NCBI GenBank assembly: GCA_003220535.1
Contig: QHSU01000054.1
Span: forward strand, 62,001 to 126,000
Direction: 5' to 3'
DNA length: 64,000 nucleotides
DNA from: Candidatus Rokuibacteriota bacterium
Lineage (GTDB): Bacteria > Methylomirabilota > Methylomirabilia > Rokubacteriales > CSP1-6
Shown here piece by piece: positions 51,885 to 60,993 of the stretch. The position numbers and the translations under genes were made by a program. The notes under the pieces were generated by a model. It was not told where the DNA came from. It ran no database searches and worked only from the letters and a program-made list of their open reading frames with translations. The stretch's first letter is position 1; each line of letters starts with the position of its first letter.

Positions 51885-52928
51885 ATGCCCCGCCGCGTGG
51901 CGATTCTCACTCCATTCGCCCCTCCGTCCGTGCGCGGCAACGCCGTGACCGTGGCGCGCGTTGCGCAAGGGCTCGGGGAGCGCGGCGTCGAGCTTCAGGT
52001 CTGGGACCTCTCGGCGAAGACGGAGGCGACGATCGAGGCCGAAATCGAGGCCTATCGGCCGGCGCTGATCCACGCCTTTCACGCCTACCGTACGGGTCCG
52101 CTCGCCCTGCGTATGGCGCGGCGGGTCGCGATCCCGCTCGTGGTCACGCTCACGGGGACCGACGCCAACCATGATCTCGTCGAGGCCGAGCGAGCGGCCG
52201 GCGCGCGCCTGGTGCTCGAGGGCGCCGCGCGGTTGACCGCGTTTCACCAATCGATCGTCGACCGCGTGGCCGCAACGCTCCCGGACGTCCGCGGGCGCCT
52301 CGTGGTCGTTCCCCAGTCCGTCCGCCTCCCCACGAGCGAGAGCTTCGACCTCCAGACACGCTGGCCGCTCCCGCCGCGGTCAGTGCTGTTCGTGTTTCCG
52401 GCGGGCCTCCGCGCGGTAAAGAACCCAGCGTTCCCGCTCGCTCCGCTCGGGCGCCTCGTGCCCGCCTTTCCGGAAATCCGCTTGCTGTACGTTGGCCCGG
52501 TGCTTGATCCCAGGGTGGGCGAGGGGCTCGGACGCGAGTTGGCGTCGCTTCCGTGGGCGCGCCACATCGGCGCGGTCCGTCACGCCCAGATAGCCTCGCT
52601 CCTGTCGCAGGCGGACGTGGTCCTGAACTGCTCGATCTCGGAGGGCGGTATGGCGAACTCGGTGCTCGAGGCTCTCTCGCTCGGCCGGGCCGTCCTGGCC
52701 TCGGACATCGAAGGCAATCGATCGCTCATCGACAACGGCTCGACGGGTCTTCTGTTCCGGGATGAGACCGAGTTCGAACGCCGTGTCGTCCAGCTGGTCC
52801 AGGATCCAGCGCTCCGGGAGCGGCTCGGGCAGGCGGGTTGCGACCTCGTAGCACGCCGCTTTCCCTCTGCGCGTGAGATCGACGGCTACTGCGATGTCTA
52901 TCGAGAGCTGGTCCCGGCCTCCGTGTGA
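51885..52928 (+). CDS. GT4-family glycosyltransferase
   Basis: A 347-residue GT-B glycosyltransferase of family 4. The N-terminal domain has PSVRGNAVTVARVAQGLGER, and the C-terminal half has the donor-site pattern NCSISEGGMANSVLEALSLG followed by RAVLASDIEGN. The E of EGG is the expected catalytic or donor-contact residue. It transfers a sugar from a nucleotide diphosphate to an unknown acceptor. It stands alone; the downstream 300 nt holds no gene. ATG 51885 is near the domain start. Confidence 0.88.
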   Translation: MPRRVAILTPFAPPSVRGNAVTVARVAQGLGERGVELQVWDLSAKTEATIEAEIEAYRPALIHAFHAYRTGPLALRMARRVAIPLVVTLTGTDANHDLVEAERAAGARLVLEGAARLTAFHQSIVDRVAATLPDVRGRLVVVPQSVRLPTSESFDLQTRWPLPPRSVLFVFPAGLRAVKNPAFPLAPLGRLVPAFPEIRLLYVGPVLDPRVGEGLGRELASLPWARHIGAVRHAQIASLLSQADVVLNCSISEGGMANSVLEALSLGRAVLASDIEGNRSLIDNGSTGLLFRDETEFERRVVQLVQDPALRERLGQAGCDLVARRFPSAREIDGYCDVYRELVPASV

Positions 52929-53239
52929 CCTCCACGGGCGTGGCCGCCGCACTGGCGGCGCTCGCCCGAGCGGTCATCGGCTGTTTATGACGGATTCGCG
53001 CCGGCGCCTGGCAATTGGGCAGCCCCGGGACGGCCGCTGATTCGGAAGGCATTGCTGGCCCGCAGATCGTCGATTTTGGAGCGATCCAGCAAGTCGTAGG
53101 CGACTGCGCAATTGGCAGGCAACTTGCTGGATTCATCGAGTAGTATGAGACCCAGGCGGCGATCCGCGAGTGAGCGACTCCCACCGCTTGACGGCTCTCT
53201 ATAATGGCAAGCAAGAAAGATTCGCGAGAGGAGAGCTCG
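52929..53239. other. Long intergenic stretch with no supported gene
   Basis: This 311-nt gap between the glycosyltransferase and MoxR genes looks less GC-rich than its surroundings. It contains a direct repeat GCAATTGG at 53011 and 53107 and a perfect -10 box near its end. Short ORFs on both strands have no recognisable family. It could hold promoter elements or an old gene remnant. Confidence 0.6.
53200..53205 (+). promoter_or_regulatory. Consensus -10 box (TATAAT) upstream of the MoxR operon
   Basis: TATAAT lies 34 nt upstream of the MoxR start. A TTGACG occurs only 6 nt before it, too close for a -35, so the -35 is unclear. Confidence 0.4.
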
Positions 53240-54253
53240 ATGAACCACGACTCTCGAGTCCAGGCGTTTGTCACCGCCTTCGAAGCCCTGCGCGCGGAAG
53301 TCGAAAAGGTCATCGTCGGGCATCACGAGGTCATCACCCATGTGCTCACCGGCATGTTCGCCGGCGGCCACGTCCTCCTCGAAGGCGTTCCGGGCCTGGG
53401 CAAGACGCTCCTCATCAAGACGCTCTCCGAGGGGCTCGAGCTGTCCTTCTCGCGCATCCAGTTCACGCCTGATCTGATGCCCGCGGACATCATCGGGACC
53501 AACATCATCGTCGAGGACGCGGACGGCCGGAAACACTTCCAGTTCCAGCACGGGCCGATCTTCGCCCACATCCTGCTGGCCGACGAGATCAACCGCGCCA
53601 CCCCCAAGACGCAGTCGGCGCTGCTCGAGGGGATGCAGGAGAGCGCGGTCACCGTCGGTGGCGCGTCCCGCCCGCTGCCCGCGCCGTTCTTCGTGCTCGC
53701 CACGCAGAACCCGATCGAGATGGAGGGAACGTACCCGTTGCCCGAAGCCCAGCTCGATCGCTTTCTCTTCAAGCTCCGGGTCCGCTATCCGGCGATCGAC
53801 GAGCTGAACGCGATCATCGACCGCACCACCCAGTCACGCCCGGCGACGGTGAGCCGGGTCCTGAGTGGCCCCGCGGTGCTCTCGTTCCGAGAGCTCATCC
53901 GTGAAGTGCCGATCGCCTCGCACGTGCGCGACTTCGCCTCGGCGATCGTCATGGCGACGCACCCGCAGTGGGAGCAGGCCCCCGACATCTCGCGGCGCTT
54001 CGTACGCTACGGCGCGAGCCCGCGTGCGGCCCAGGCGCTCGTCCTCGGTGCGAAGGTGCGGGCGCTCGCCGAGGGGCGTTACAACGTGAGCGTCGAGGAC
54101 ATCAAGGCGCTGGCGGCACCGGCGCTCCGCCACCGGGTGATCCTGAACTTCGAGGGTGAAGCCGAGGGGGTCGACACCGACACTCTGGTCGCGCGGGTCG
54201 TCGCGGACACCGAGGCGGTCACCGCTCAGGGCCGGGAACCCTTTCTCCGTTAA
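53240..54253 (+). CDS. MoxR-family AAA+ ATPase
   Basis: A 337-residue MoxR ATPase: Walker A EGVPGLGKTLL (48-58), Walker B HILLADEINRATPKTQSALL, sensor ATQNPIEMEGTYPLPEAQLD and the Arg-finger region DRFLFKL. MoxR ATPases act as chaperones for partner proteins with VWA domains. The start at ATG 53240 follows GAGAGGAGAGC. The downstream genes (hypothetical, DUF58, VWA, TPR) form a typical MoxR-VWA operon. Confidence 0.94.
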   Translation: MNHDSRVQAFVTAFEALRAEVEKVIVGHHEVITHVLTGMFAGGHVLLEGVPGLGKTLLIKTLSEGLELSFSRIQFTPDLMPADIIGTNIIVEDADGRKHFQFQHGPIFAHILLADEINRATPKTQSALLEGMQESAVTVGGASRPLPAPFFVLATQNPIEMEGTYPLPEAQLDRFLFKLRVRYPAIDELNAIIDRTTQSRPATVSRVLSGPAVLSFRELIREVPIASHVRDFASAIVMATHPQWEQAPDISRRFVRYGASPRAAQALVLGAKVRALAEGRYNVSVEDIKALAAPALRHRVILNFEGEAEGVDTDTLVARVVADTEAVTAQGREPFLR

Positions 54254-54268
54254 CCGCGGGAGGACCGC

Positions 54269-55720
54269 ATGATCGAGTCTCCAAGGATCGAAGGTCTCCT
54301 GCGGCGTATCCGGCGAGAGATTCGCCGCCGCCGGGCGGAGTACTACGGCCTGCGGGGCGCCTTCTGGGCGGCCGTCGGCGGCGTCGTGATCCTCCTCGCC
54401 AAGCACGTGGTCGGAAGCGCGGCCCCCTGGGCCGCCGCCGGTCTGGTGGCCCTCGGTGCCGCGGCGGGTGTCGCGTACGGAGCGGCCCGACGCGTCCAGC
54501 GCCGGGACGTCGCCCGGGTCGCGGACCGGGCCTTCGGACTCGACGACCGCGTGGCGACGACGCTCGAGTGGGCCGAACGGGCGGACCGCACGAGGCTCGT
54601 CGATGCGCTCGTCGCCGACACCATCGCGCGCGTGGAAGCCCTCGAGCCCAAGCGCGTCGTCAGGCGCGTGGTCCCCCGCGAGGGCCGGATCCTCGCGATC
54701 CCGCTGCTTGCCTGCCTGGTCCTCGCCGTCACGCCGCCGATCCCGATGCCCTCGGGTCGGATGCCCGACCTCTTGCCGTCGGGCGAGGAGGAGCGCGAGG
54801 AGCGGGTGAGCTCGTCGCTGCTCGAGGAGACGTCGCGCCAGCTCGCGAAGGACCCGCTCAAGCGGCCGTCCTTCGAGGAGCGCGACTTCGCGCAGCGGGC
54901 GGGCGGCAGCGGCGCCACAACCACCGGCGACCTCTCGGCCATCTTCAAGGACACGTCGCTGGCGAGCCAGCGACCCGACTTCAACAGCTTCATGAAGAAG
55001 GGCGACGAACGGCTCCGGATGCTCGAGCAGGTGGACCGCCTGCCCGACCTCCAGTCGGACTTCACGAACAGCCAGTACAAGATGGTGTACCGCAAGTCGA
55101 AGGCATTGACCGGCGGGCTCCGGCCCGACCAGATCTCGCCCCAAAAGCTCCGTGAGCTCCTCGAGGAGATGGAGCGGCTCGGCCGCAAGGGCGGCGCGAA
55201 CTGGAGCGGCGACGCGATGGAGGGGATGGAGGCGCTCGAGGGCGGGCAGAGCGATCGGGCCCTCGAGGCGATGCAGAAGGCGCTCGACAAGATGCGGGCG
55301 ATGGACGAGGCGCAGCGGTCGGGGAAGGGGTTGCGCGGCGGTCGCGAGAGCGAGCGCGGGGCGCGCGGTCGGGACCGCGCCCGCGGTGACGGGGCGGGGC
55401 CCGAGGACCAGGACTTCGGCGAGGGTGAGGGGCTCATGCCCGGCAAGGGCCGGAGCGGCTCGCCGAAGGGCGAGGCGACGCAGCGGCTGCGCGCCAATCC
55501 GTTCGACGTCGGCGTCGAGGGAGAGTCGCGCCGGGGCCGGAAGGACGGGTACGACACCAACCTGACCGGACGGAGTGGCAGCATGGCGTCCCGGCTCCAG
55601 TACCTCGGGGTCATCGGGCAGTACCGGAAGGCGATGGAGGACGCGATCACGCGGGAGCAAGTGCCCCGCGACTTTCACGACCAGATCAGGAACTACTTCC
55701 AGGCGCTCGACGAGCGCTAA
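54269..55720 (+). CDS. Membrane-anchored protein of the MoxR operon, unknown function
   Basis: A 483-residue protein. Two membrane segments near the start (YGLRGAFWAAVGGVVILLAK and AAGLVALGAAAGVAYGAARR) and a further hydrophobic stretch around 140-155 (ILAIPLLACLVLAV) are followed by a long, charged, partly disordered cytoplasmic or periplasmic region rich in Glu, Arg and Gly (residues about 325-440). I do not recognise it. It begins 15 nt after MoxR and is followed by DUF58, so it probably assembles with them. Confidence 0.75.
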   Translation: MIESPRIEGLLRRIRREIRRRRAEYYGLRGAFWAAVGGVVILLAKHVVGSAAPWAAAGLVALGAAAGVAYGAARRVQRRDVARVADRAFGLDDRVATTLEWAERADRTRLVDALVADTIARVEALEPKRVVRRVVPREGRILAIPLLACLVLAVTPPIPMPSGRMPDLLPSGEEEREERVSSSLLEETSRQLAKDPLKRPSFEERDFAQRAGGSGATTTGDLSAIFKDTSLASQRPDFNSFMKKGDERLRMLEQVDRLPDLQSDFTNSQYKMVYRKSKALTGGLRPDQISPQKLRELLEEMERLGRKGGANWSGDAMEGMEALEGGQSDRALEAMQKALDKMRAMDEAQRSGKGLRGGRESERGARGRDRARGDGAGPEDQDFGEGEGLMPGKGRSGSPKGEATQRLRANPFDVGVEGESRRGRKDGYDTNLTGRSGSMASRLQYLGVIGQYRKAMEDAITREQVPRDFHDQIRNYFQALDER

Positions 55721-55735
55721 CGGGTAGAGAGACGG

Positions 55736-56623
55736 ATGCCGGCGACGCGCCACGCGTTCCTCACGTCGGAGTTCCTGGCGCAGCTCGAGCGCCTCTCGCT
55801 GCTCTCGCGGCGGATCTTCCGCGGGCGGGTGAAAGGCGAGCGCCGGAGCCTGCGCCGCGGACACAGCGTCGAGTTCTGCGACTATCGCGCCTACGGCGTG
55901 GGTGACGACCTGCGCTACGTCGACTGGAACATCTACGGCCGCCTCGACCGCCTGCACGTCAAGCTCTTCGTCGACGAGGAAGATCTCTGCCTGCACCTGA
56001 TCGTCGACGCGTCGGCCTCGATGAACTTCGGGTCGCCGACCAAGCTCGAGTCGGCGGTGCGCATCGCGGCCGCGCTCGGCTTCGTCGGCCTCGTGAACCT
56101 CGAGCGTGTCGGTGTGGGTGTGCTGCGCGAACGGGTCGCCGAGGGCTGGCCGCCGATCCGCGGCCGAAACCAGGTGACCGGGCTCCTGGACTTCCTCGCC
56201 GAGATCGAGCCGACGGGCGCGACAAGCCTCAACGACGCGCTCGGGAACTACGCGGCGCGCGCCCGGCAGGCGGGCCTCGCGGTCGTGATCTCGGACCTGC
56301 TCGATCCGGCCGGGTACGAGAGCGGCGTGCGCGCGCTCCTCGAGCGGCGCTTCGACGTGCATCTCGTCCACGTGCTGGCGCCCGAGGAGATGAACCCCGA
56401 GCTTGCCGGCGACCTGCGCCTCGTCGACAGCGAGACCGGCGAGATGCGCGAGCTCTCGATGGACGGAGACGCCGTGCGCGCGTATCGCGAGCGGCTCCGT
56501 CAGTTCCTCGAGCGCGTCGAGACGTTCTGCCGGACCAAGGAGATCGGGTACCACCGCGTCTCGTCTGACGCCCCCGTCGAGGAGTTCGTCCTCGCCCAGC
56601 TCCGAGGCCGCGTCCTCGTATGA
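55736..56623 (+). CDS. DUF58 (VWA-like) protein
   Basis: A 295-residue DUF58 protein: GHSVEFCDYRAYGVGDDLRY (43-62) and VDWNIYGRLDRLHVKLFVDE, then the MIDAS site D91-x-S93-x-S95 in IVDASASMNFGS. It is a MoxR partner with a metal-ion-dependent adhesion-type site. It would bind partner proteins via Mg2+, under control of the ATPase. Its stop overlaps the start of the large VWA gene. Confidence 0.93.
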   Translation: MPATRHAFLTSEFLAQLERLSLLSRRIFRGRVKGERRSLRRGHSVEFCDYRAYGVGDDLRYVDWNIYGRLDRLHVKLFVDEEDLCLHLIVDASASMNFGSPTKLESAVRIAAALGFVGLVNLERVGVGVLRERVAEGWPPIRGRNQVTGLLDFLAEIEPTGATSLNDALGNYAARARQAGLAVVISDLLDPAGYESGVRALLERRFDVHLVHVLAPEEMNPELAGDLRLVDSETGEMRELSMDGDAVRAYRERLRQFLERVETFCRTKEIGYHRVSSDAPVEEFVLAQLRGRVLV

Positions 56624-59600
56624 GCTTTCTCGCTCCGTTCGCCCTGTCGCTCTTCTCCCTGTCCGTGCCCCTGGTGCTGCTCTACTTCCTCAAGGTCCGG
56701 CGGCGCGAGCGAACCGTGTCGAGCCTGCTCCTGTGGCACACCTCGGTGCACGACCGTGAAGCCTCGACGTTCTTCCAGCGGCTCCACCGCGACCCGCTGC
56801 TGCTGCTCCAGCTCCTGGCCCTCCTGGCGCTCGCCCTGGCGCTGGCCCGGCCGGTGGCGACGGTCATGGGCCAGGGCGCGCGAAAAGTCGTCGTCGTGCT
56901 GGACACCTCGGCGTCGATGAAGGCGCGCGATGTCGCGCCCTCGCGGTTCGATGTGGCGCAGGCGAGCGCCGCGGCCCTCGTGCGCGGCCTCGGCGAGGGC
57001 GCCGAGGTGATGGTCATCGAGGCCGGGGTGCAGCCGAAGGTGACGGCGGCGCTCGCCCGTGACCGTGAGCGGGCGCTGGCGGCCATCCGGGCCGCGCAGG
57101 CCCGTGACCTGCCGACCCGACTCGTGGAGGCCGTCCGCACGGCGCGTGCCCTCGTCGCGGCCGAGCCGCGCGCCGAGATCCACGTCTTCACCGACGGCGC
57201 CTTCACGCTCGCCCAGAGTGCGGACGTCACCGATCCCCGTGTGCGATGGGTGGGCGTCGGGCGCCGCAGTCAGAACGTCGCCATCACCGGCCTGTCGATC
57301 CGCAAGAACTACTTCGGCGCGTTCGACTATCAGGCCTTCGTCTCGCTCGTGAACTATTCCGCGGAGCCCCAGACGTTCAGCTTCCGACTCGAGCTCGACG
57401 GCAAGTCGATCGCCGAGAAAGAGGTCACGCTGGAACCGAGCGTGCGGCGGTCGGTGGTGCTCCCGTTCAGCCACGGCGGCGGGGGCACCGTCACGGCACG
57501 GCTCCGGATCGACGACGACCTCGACGTCGACAACACCGCCTATGCGGTCCTGCCGCCACCGCGGAAGATCGCGGTGCTGCTCGTCAGCCCCGGCAACCTC
57601 TTCCTCGAGAAGGTGCTCCGGACCGATCCGCAGGTGTCGCTCGAGGTGCGCACACCCGACCAGTACCAGGGGGGCATGGGCGAGGCGGACGTCGTCGTGC
57701 TCGATTCGGTCAGCCCGCCGCGCGCGGGCCCCGGACGCTTCGTCTTCGTGAACACGGTGCCGCCCGACGTGCCGATCGAAATCCTGGGACGGCTCGAGCG
57801 CCCGACGATCATGGATTGGGACCGCGCGCACCCCGTTATGCATCACGTCGAGTTCGCGAAGGTCACCATCGAGGACGCGATGCGCATCCGGCCGCTGGCG
57901 GCCGGACGGCCGGTGGTCGAGGCGGTGGGCGGTCCGCTCGTCTACGCTCTCGAGGAGCCCGACCGGAAGGCGCTCTTCGTCGGCTTCGACCTGTTCAAGA
58001 CCGATTTCCCGCTGCGGATCGCGTTCCCCCTGGTTCTCTCCAACACCCTGCGCTGGCTCCATCCGGCGGGGCTCGACCAGTCGAGCTTCCAGTTCGCCAC
58101 CGGTCAGCCGATCCTCCTGCCGGCGCCTCACGGCGTCACCACCGTCACGGTGACGACCCCGAGCGGTCGCGCCGTCCAGGGCCGCGTCACCCGCGGCGTC
58201 GTGAGCTTCACCGAGACCGACGAAGTGGGGATCTACACGCTCGCCACCGCCCGCGGCGAGACGCGGGTGGCGGTGAACCTCATGAACGCCGAGGAGTCGA
58301 ACCTGGCGCCGCATCCGCTGCCGGCGTCGAGCGGCCACGGTCCGGCCGCCGCCCCGGTGCCCGTCCAGCGCGAGCTCTGGCCGCTCTTCGTCATCGTCGC
58401 CGTGGTCCTGCTGGCCGGCGAGGGGCTGCTCTACTGGCGTCGCCAGAGCGCGGGACGCCTGCAGCTGCCATTCGGTCCGGGTGACCGCTGGGCGCTGGCG
58501 CTGCGCGCCGCGCTGGTCGTCGTCTTGTGTCTCACGTTGCTGCGGCCGACGCTCCCCCGCTGGGTCGACCGGATGAACGTCGTGTTCCTGCTGGACCTGT
58601 CGGACAGCGTGAGCCTCGCGTCCCGCGAGCGCGCGTACCGCTTCGTCGCCGAGGCCGGCAAGCACATGAAGAGCGGCGACCGCAACAGCGTGATCACGTT
58701 TGGCGAGCAGGCGGTCGTCGACCAGCCGCTCGCCAACCGCCCGGCGATCGAGCGCCCGAAGGCCCAGGTCGATGGACGCGGGACGAACATCTTCCAGGCG
58801 ATCCAGCTGGCCCTCGCGATGCTACCGCCGGGCCAGGCGAACCGCATCGTCATGCTGACCGACGGACGCCAGAACGCCGGCAACGCCCTGGCCGGCGCGC
58901 AGGCCGCCAAAGACGCCGCGGCGGACATCCACTACGTCGCGTCGCCGCTGACCTTCACGCAGGAGGTCGTCGCCGAAGCGATGGTGCTCCCGCACGAGGT
59001 CAAGTTCGGTGAGCCGTTCCAGGCGAAGGTCGTCGTGTGGAGCCACCGGGACACCGAGGGACGGCTCTCGCTCTTCCGGAACGGCGAGTTCCTCGGCTCG
59101 CAGGTGGTCCGGCTGACGGCCGGCAAGAACGTGTTCAGCTACCGCCAGTCACTCGATGCCAGCGGCATCCACGTCTACCAGGCGGCGATGGAGGTCGAAG
59201 GCGACACGATCGAGGACAACAACCGGGCCGTGGGCGCGGTCGTGGTCCGAGGTCGACCCCAGGTGTTGCTCGCCGATCGCGACCGCAGTCACGCGCAGTC
59301 GCTGGCCGGCGCGCTCCGTTCCCAGAACATCGACGTGACGGTCGTCGAGCCGCCGCAAGTCCCGACCGACCTGGCCGGTCTCCAGAAGTACGACGGGGTC
59401 GTGCTCTCCAACGTCAGCTCTCTCAAGCTGACGCGGCAGCAGATGGGCTACATCCGCGACTACGTGCGCGACTACGGCGGCGGCCTCGTCATGATCGGCG
59501 GCGAGGAGAGCTTCGGGCTCGGCGGGTACTACCGCACACCGGTGGAGGAGGCGCTCCCGGTCACGATGGAGGTCAAGCAGAAGGTCGAGATCCCGAGCCT

Positions 59601-60993
59601 CGCCGTCGTGCTCTCGATCGACCGCTCCGGATCGATGGCGATGTCCACGGACGAGAAGGTCACGAAGCTCGACCTCGCGAAGGAAGCCTCGCACCTCGTG
59701 GTGGATCTGCTCGACGAACGCAACGAAGTGGGCGTCATGAGCTGGGACACCGAGTTCATCTGGGACTCGCCCGTGCGCCCGGCAAAGGACAAGGCGGCGA
59801 TCCATCACGCGATCGCCACGATCAAGGCGGGCGGCGGCACCGACGGCTACCCGGCGCTCAAGGAATCGTATCAGGTACTGTTCGAGCGACCCGCGCTGCT
59901 CAAGCACGTGATCTTCCTCTCCGACGGGCAGATGACCCGCGGCGACTTCCAGGGCCTGCTGCGCCGGATGGCGAAGGACAAGATCACGGTGTCGACGGTG
60001 GCGATCGGCAAGGACGCGGACATCCAGTTGATGGTGGATGTCGCCAAGTGGGGCAAGGGTCGCTTCTACTACACCGAAGACTCACAGACCATTCCCCGCA
60101 TCTTCACGCTCGAGACGCAGCTCGCCTCGAAGGCCTCGCTCGTCGAGCAGCCTTTCAAGCCGCAGCTCACCGCGCCCGCCCACGAGGCGATCCAGGAGAT
60201 CGACTGGAAGAGCGCGCCGCCCCTCGGCGGCTACGTCGCGACGACTCTGAAGTCGACGGCGGACCTGGTCCTGATGAGCCACCAGGAAGACCCCGTGCTC
60301 GCGACCTGGCGCTACGGTCTGGGACGCTCCGTCGCCTTCACGTCGGACGCCAAGGCGAAGTGGGGCGTCCTCTGGCTCCGGTGGCGCGAGTTCAACCGGT
60401 TCTGGTCGCAGCTGATCCGGTGGACCCTCCGGAGCGGCACGCGCAGCGACACCGTCGCGATCGTGGAGCGACGGGAAGACATGGGCGAGATCGTCGTCGA
60501 TGCCGTCGACCCGAAAGGCGAGTTCATCAACTTCCTCGACTCGCAGGTGGGCGTCGTCGCGCCGAACCGCGAGCGGACGGTGATCGACCTCGAGCAGGTC
60601 GGGCCCGGGCGCTATCGCGGCCAGTTTCCCGCCGCGCAAGAAGGCGTGTACCTGGTCGGCATGTCCCAGCGACGAAACGATCGCGTCGTCGGCTCGCAGC
60701 TCGCCGGATTGGTGGTACCGTACGCGCAAGAGCTGCGCGACCTCGGCGTCGACGAGACTCTGTTGCGGGAGCTGGCCGAGCTGACGGGAGGAGGGGCGCT
60801 CGCCAAACCGCAGGACGCGTTCCTGACAGCGAGGCGACAGTCCCGTATCGCGGTGGACGTGTGGCCGTGGCTCGTCGGCCTGGTCGCGCTGATGCTCATC
60901 CCGGACGTCGCGCTGCGACGGATCGGCCCCGGCGTCTTCGTGCGGGTGGGCAGGCTCGTTCGCCGGGGTCCCCGGATGAAGGAGGTTCCATGA
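56620..60993 (+). CDS. Giant BatA-like protein with three VWA domains
   Basis: A 1457-residue membrane protein. It opens with a BatA-like N-terminal segment (FALSLFSLSVPLVLLYFLKV), a helix at 58-80, and a VWA domain with a MIDAS at D95-x-S97-x-S99 (VVLDTSASM). A membrane helix near 590-605 and another at 625-645 lead to a second VWA (D659 in LLDLSDSVSL). A glutamine amidotransferase-like segment (YGGGLVMIGGEESFGLGG, about 950) and a third VWA (D1001 in SIDRSGSMAM) follow, then a C-terminal domain and helix. It merges what are usually BatA/BatB and a GATase-VWA protein. It probably acts with MoxR in envelope assembly. Confidence 0.9.
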   Translation: MSFLAPFALSLFSLSVPLVLLYFLKVRRRERTVSSLLLWHTSVHDREASTFFQRLHRDPLLLLQLLALLALALALARPVATVMGQGARKVVVVLDTSASMKARDVAPSRFDVAQASAAALVRGLGEGAEVMVIEAGVQPKVTAALARDRERALAAIRAAQARDLPTRLVEAVRTARALVAAEPRAEIHVFTDGAFTLAQSADVTDPRVRWVGVGRRSQNVAITGLSIRKNYFGAFDYQAFVSLVNYSAEPQTFSFRLELDGKSIAEKEVTLEPSVRRSVVLPFSHGGGGTVTARLRIDDDLDVDNTAYAVLPPPRKIAVLLVSPGNLFLEKVLRTDPQVSLEVRTPDQYQGGMGEADVVVLDSVSPPRAGPGRFVFVNTVPPDVPIEILGRLERPTIMDWDRAHPVMHHVEFAKVTIEDAMRIRPLAAGRPVVEAVGGPLVYALEEPDRKALFVGFDLFKTDFPLRIAFPLVLSNTLRWLHPAGLDQSSFQFATGQPILLPAPHGVTTVTVTTPSGRAVQGRVTRGVVSFTETDEVGIYTLATARGETRVAVNLMNAEESNLAPHPLPASSGHGPAAAPVPVQRELWPLFVIVAVVLLAGEGLLYWRRQSAGRLQLPFGPGDRWALALRAALVVVLCLTLLRPTLPRWVDRMNVVFLLDLSDSVSLASRERAYRFVAEAGKHMKSGDRNSVITFGEQAVVDQPLANRPAIERPKAQVDGRGTNIFQAIQLALAMLPPGQANRIVMLTDGRQNAGNALAGAQAAKDAAADIHYVASPLTFTQEVVAEAMVLPHEVKFGEPFQAKVVVWSHRDTEGRLSLFRNGEFLGSQVVRLTAGKNVFSYRQSLDASGIHVYQAAMEVEGDTIEDNNRAVGAVVVRGRPQVLLADRDRSHAQSLAGALRSQNIDVTVVEPPQVPTDLAGLQKYDGVVLSNVSSLKLTRQQMGYIRDYVRDYGGGLVMIGGEESFGLGGYYRTPVEEALPVTMEVKQKVEIPSLAVVLSIDRSGSMAMSTDEKVTKLDLAKEASHLVVDLLDERNEVGVMSWDTEFIWDSPVRPAKDKAAIHHAIATIKAGGGTDGYPALKESYQVLFERPALLKHVIFLSDGQMTRGDFQGLLRRMAKDKITVSTVAIGKDADIQLMVDVAKWGKGRFYYTEDSQTIPRIFTLETQLASKASLVEQPFKPQLTAPAHEAIQEIDWKSAPPLGGYVATTLKSTADLVLMSHQEDPVLATWRYGLGRSVAFTSDAKAKWGVLWLRWREFNRFWSQLIRWTLRSGTRSDTVAIVERREDMGEIVVDAVDPKGEFINFLDSQVGVVAPNRERTVIDLEQVGPGRYRGQFPAAQEGVYLVGMSQRRNDRVVGSQLAGLVVPYAQELRDLGVDETLLRELAELTGGGALAKPQDAFLTARRQSRIAVDVWPWLVGLVALMLIPDVALRRIGPGVFVRVGRLVRRGPRMKEVP

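Noticed and set aside
59037-60989. Upstream extension of the TPR gene frame by 651 codons
   Set aside because: This part is a frame shadow of the VWA gene; the true start has a signal peptide and an ATGA overlap at 60990.
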